A stretch of 5,950 nucleotides of DNA from the NCBI GenBank assembly GCA_027001525.1, contig JALTMR010000195.1, positions 1 through 5,950 of the forward strand, written 5' to 3'. The first letter of the stretch is position 1. The number at the start of each line of letters is the position of its first letter. This document shows, piece after piece, positions 1-5,950 of the stretch. The translations under genes and the position numbers were made by a program. The notes beneath the pieces were generated by a model. That model was not told the DNA's origin, searched no databases, and saw only the letters and a list, made by a program, of their open reading frames with translations. The stretch comes from Gammaproteobacteria bacterium (lineage in GTDB: Bacteria; Pseudomonadota; Gammaproteobacteria; Tenderiales; Tenderiaceae).

Positions 1-3059
<3,059 letters not shown>

Positions 3060-3078
3060 TTACCAAACTGAGCCTGAA

Positions 3079-4547
<1,469 letters not shown>

Positions 4548-4601
4548 GAGGTGTCCACACTGCCGTATCCTGTGGGAACACGAGTTACGGCCGTTTCCGC
4601 C

Positions 4602-4874
4602 ATGAAGTGGATCGTCACCCTGTTGATCGCCATTCTGCTCGTACTTCAATACAAGTTCTGGGTAGGGTCGGGCAGTATGGCTGAGGTCAGTCGGCTGACC
4701 CGCGCTATCGCCTTGCAAAAGCAGCAAAATGAAGTCCAGCGCGAGCGCAATGCGGCGTTGGATGCCGAGGTCAATGATCTCAAACAGGGTGTCGAGGCGA
4801 TTGAAGAGCGTGCCCGTAGCGAGTTGGGTATGGTCAAAAAGAACGAAACCTTTTTCCAGATTGTCGATGAGTAA
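4602..4874 (+). CDS. ftsB: Cell division protein FtsB (septum formation initiator family)
   Basis: FtsB is a small bitopic inner-membrane protein that joins FtsQ and FtsL in the division complex and helps signal activation of septal peptidoglycan synthesis by FtsWI. From the ATG at 4602 the product is 90 residues (E. coli 103). Residues 4-19 are a hydrophobic transmembrane segment ([14 protein letters not shown]). Residues about 28-62 are charged and heptad-like, a likely periplasmic coiled coil. Residues 65-85 carry the family signature [21 protein letters not shown]. The position after eno and before ispD is typical in gammaproteobacteria. The start is uncertain: the frame is open upstream with GTG at 4551 (107 residues, 3 nt after the eno stop) and GTG at 4572. 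None has a clear ribosome binding site. I chose 4602 because it puts the membrane segment at the extreme N-terminus, as in E. coli FtsB. Confidence 0.92.
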   Translation: MKWIVTLLIAILLVLQYKFWVGSGSMAEVSRLTRAIALQKQQNEVQRERNAALDAEVNDLKQGVEAIEERARSELGMVKKNETFFQIVDE

Positions 4875-5580
4875 GGCGAGCAGATATTGGGCCGTAGTGC
4901 CCGCTGCCGGTGTGGGTAGCCGCATGAATGCTGCTGTGCCGAAACAGTACCTGCAGCTGGCGGGGCGCCGTGTTATTGAGCACACCCTGGCGCGGCTCTG
5001 CGCCCACCCAAAAATTGAAGCAGTGATGGTGGTGGTGTCGGCGGCAGATAGGTGGTGGCAAGAGATCGATATAGCGCACTTTGGCAAGCCAGTGGTCACC
5101 GTTCAAGGGGGAGCTGAGCGCTGCCATTCAGTACTCAATGGCTTGATGGCATTAATGCCGCGAGCAGCTGGCGATGACTGGGTGTTGGTACACGATGCGG
5201 CCAGGCCCTGCTTGCGGCTGGCGGATATTGATCTGTTGATCCAGCAGGCGCACAGCCATGAGGCTGGCGGTTTGCTCGGTCTACCGGTAGCGGACACCAT
5301 GAAACGTACAAACGGGGCTGGCGACGTTGTGGAGACAGTCAGTCGTGATCACTTGTGGCGCGCTTTGACGCCACAGATGTTTCGTTTGCAAGCGCTGAAA
5401 CAGGCATTGGATAACGCGTTGAGTCAGGGTTATCTCGTGACTGATGAAGCCTCGGCAATGGAGCAGGCGGGGTGCCAGCCGTTAATGGTTGAAGGTCATG
5501 GCGACAACCTTAAAATCACCCGGCCGCAGGATCTGGCTCTGGCCGAAATGTATCTGCAACAGCAAGAGGTGGAGCGATGA
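4867..5580 (+). CDS. ispD: 2-C-methyl-D-erythritol 4-phosphate cytidylyltransferase
   Basis: IspD transfers CMP from CTP to 2-C-methyl-D-erythritol 4-phosphate, the third step of the MEP isoprenoid pathway. The 237-residue product matches the family length (E. coli 236). It has the nucleotide-binding PAAGVGSRM (residues 12-20, Arg19), PKQY with Lys26, GGAERCHSV (81-89), VHDAARPC (108-115, Asp110), DTMKR (143-147, Thr144), Arg160 just before the LW.ALTPQ motif, TDEASAME (192-199) and NLKITRP (214-220, Lys216). These correspond to the E. coli catalytic and substrate residues Arg20, Lys27, Asp106, Thr140, Arg157 and Lys213. The start at 4867 gives the expected N-terminus and overlaps the end of ftsB by 8 nt. 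No Shine-Dalgarno is visible, so translation may depend on ribosomes finishing ftsB. It uses the product of PyrG and precedes its pathway partner ispF. Confidence 0.97.
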   Translation: MSKASRYWAVVPAAGVGSRMNAAVPKQYLQLAGRRVIEHTLARLCAHPKIEAVMVVVSAADRWWQEIDIAHFGKPVVTVQGGAERCHSVLNGLMALMPRAAGDDWVLVHDAARPCLRLADIDLLIQQAHSHEAGGLLGLPVADTMKRTNGAGDVVETVSRDHLWRALTPQMFRLQALKQALDNALSQGYLVTDEASAMEQAGCQPLMVEGHGDNLKITRPQDLALAEMYLQQQEVER

Positions 5581-5950
5581 GAGTGGGTCACGGTTACGAT
5601 GCTCACCGTTTTGCTGAAGACCGCCCCTTGGTTCTGGGGGGGGTCACCATCGATTATCAGTTGGGCATGGCGGCGCATTCTGACGGTGATGTGGTGATTC
5701 ATGCGCTGTGTGATGCCCTGTTGGGTGCTGCCGGGCTGGGCGATATTGGCCGGCATTTTCCTGATACCAGCGCCGCGTTTGAAAATATAGACAGCCGCAT
5801 TCTTTTACGCGACGTGATGGCCAAGTTGAATGAACTGGGGCTAACTGTCTCCAATGCGGATCTTTCCATTATTGCCCAGGCGCCCAAGCTCAAGGATCAT
5901 CTTCCGGCAATGAGATCAGTAATTGCCGCTGACCTGCAGGTGGAAGACCA
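5577..5950 (+). CDS. ispF: 2-C-methyl-D-erythritol 2,4-cyclodiphosphate synthase, 3' end beyond window
   Basis: IspF cyclises CDP-ME 2-phosphate to 2-C-methyl-D-erythritol 2,4-cyclodiphosphate with release of CMP, the fifth step of the MEP pathway. The first 124 residues of about 159 are present. They begin [12 protein letters not shown] with the metal ligands Asp8 and His10, followed by [20 protein letters not shown] with the third ligand His42, then GLGDIG with Asp56, HFPDT, and the [11 protein letters not shown] segment. The C-terminal threonine/glutamate substrate loop lies outside the window. The ATG overlaps the ispD stop by 4 nt (ATGA), and AGAGG at 5565-5569 stands 7 nt upstream, so the start is well supported and the gene is likely coupled to ispD. 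It is a separate gene here, not the fused IspDF form found in some bacteria. Confidence 0.97.
   Translation, partial: MRVGHGYDAHRFAEDRPLVLGGVTIDYQLGMAAHSDGDVVIHALCDALLGAAGLGDIGRHFPDTSAAFENIDSRILLRDVMAKLNELGLTVSNADLSIIAQAPKLKDHLPAMRSVIAADLQVED

Overview
This window is a core chromosomal segment of a gammaproteobacterium. It carries the order pyrG - kdsA - eno - ftsB - ispD - ispF, all on the + strand, with a decayed insertion-sequence transposase immediately upstream on the - strand. The block is a familiar gammaproteobacterial synteny: in Pseudomonas and relatives it usually follows accA/tilS and continues to truD/surE. The protein sequences and moderate GC fit a marine or environmental lineage outside the enterics. 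Naming a genus from this alone would be a guess.

Layout. Positions 1-576 hold the remains of an IS256-family (mutator-type) transposase on the - strand. It has two frameshifts, an in-frame stop and a large internal deletion, and it runs off the left edge. Only about 12 nt separate its last open codon from the pyrG start at 589. PyrG (CTP synthase) and KdsA (KDO-8-phosphate synthase) overlap by 4 nt. A 204-nt gap (3060-3263) follows. It contains nested inverted repeats that can be drawn as a three-way junction, a possible 16-codon leader ORF with a strong Shine-Dalgarno sequence, and probably the promoter region of eno. Eno (enolase), FtsB (divisome), IspD and IspF (MEP isoprenoid pathway) follow closely. 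ispD overlaps ftsB by 8 nt and ispF overlaps ispD by 4 nt. ispF is cut by the right edge.

How the genes relate. The genes are housekeeping functions serving nucleotide supply (CTP), envelope biogenesis (CTP is used for CMP-KDO and by IspD; KdsA makes KDO-8P), glycolysis (enolase makes PEP, a KdsA substrate), division (FtsB) and isoprenoid precursors (IspD, IspF). So PyrG feeds IspD and LPS synthesis, and Eno feeds KdsA.

I found no clearly novel multi-gene system. The points most worth a second look are the transposase relic against an essential gene with no visible promoter or good ribosome binding site, the Cys-type (metal-dependent class) KdsA, and the structured kdsA-eno intergenic region with its possible leader peptide.
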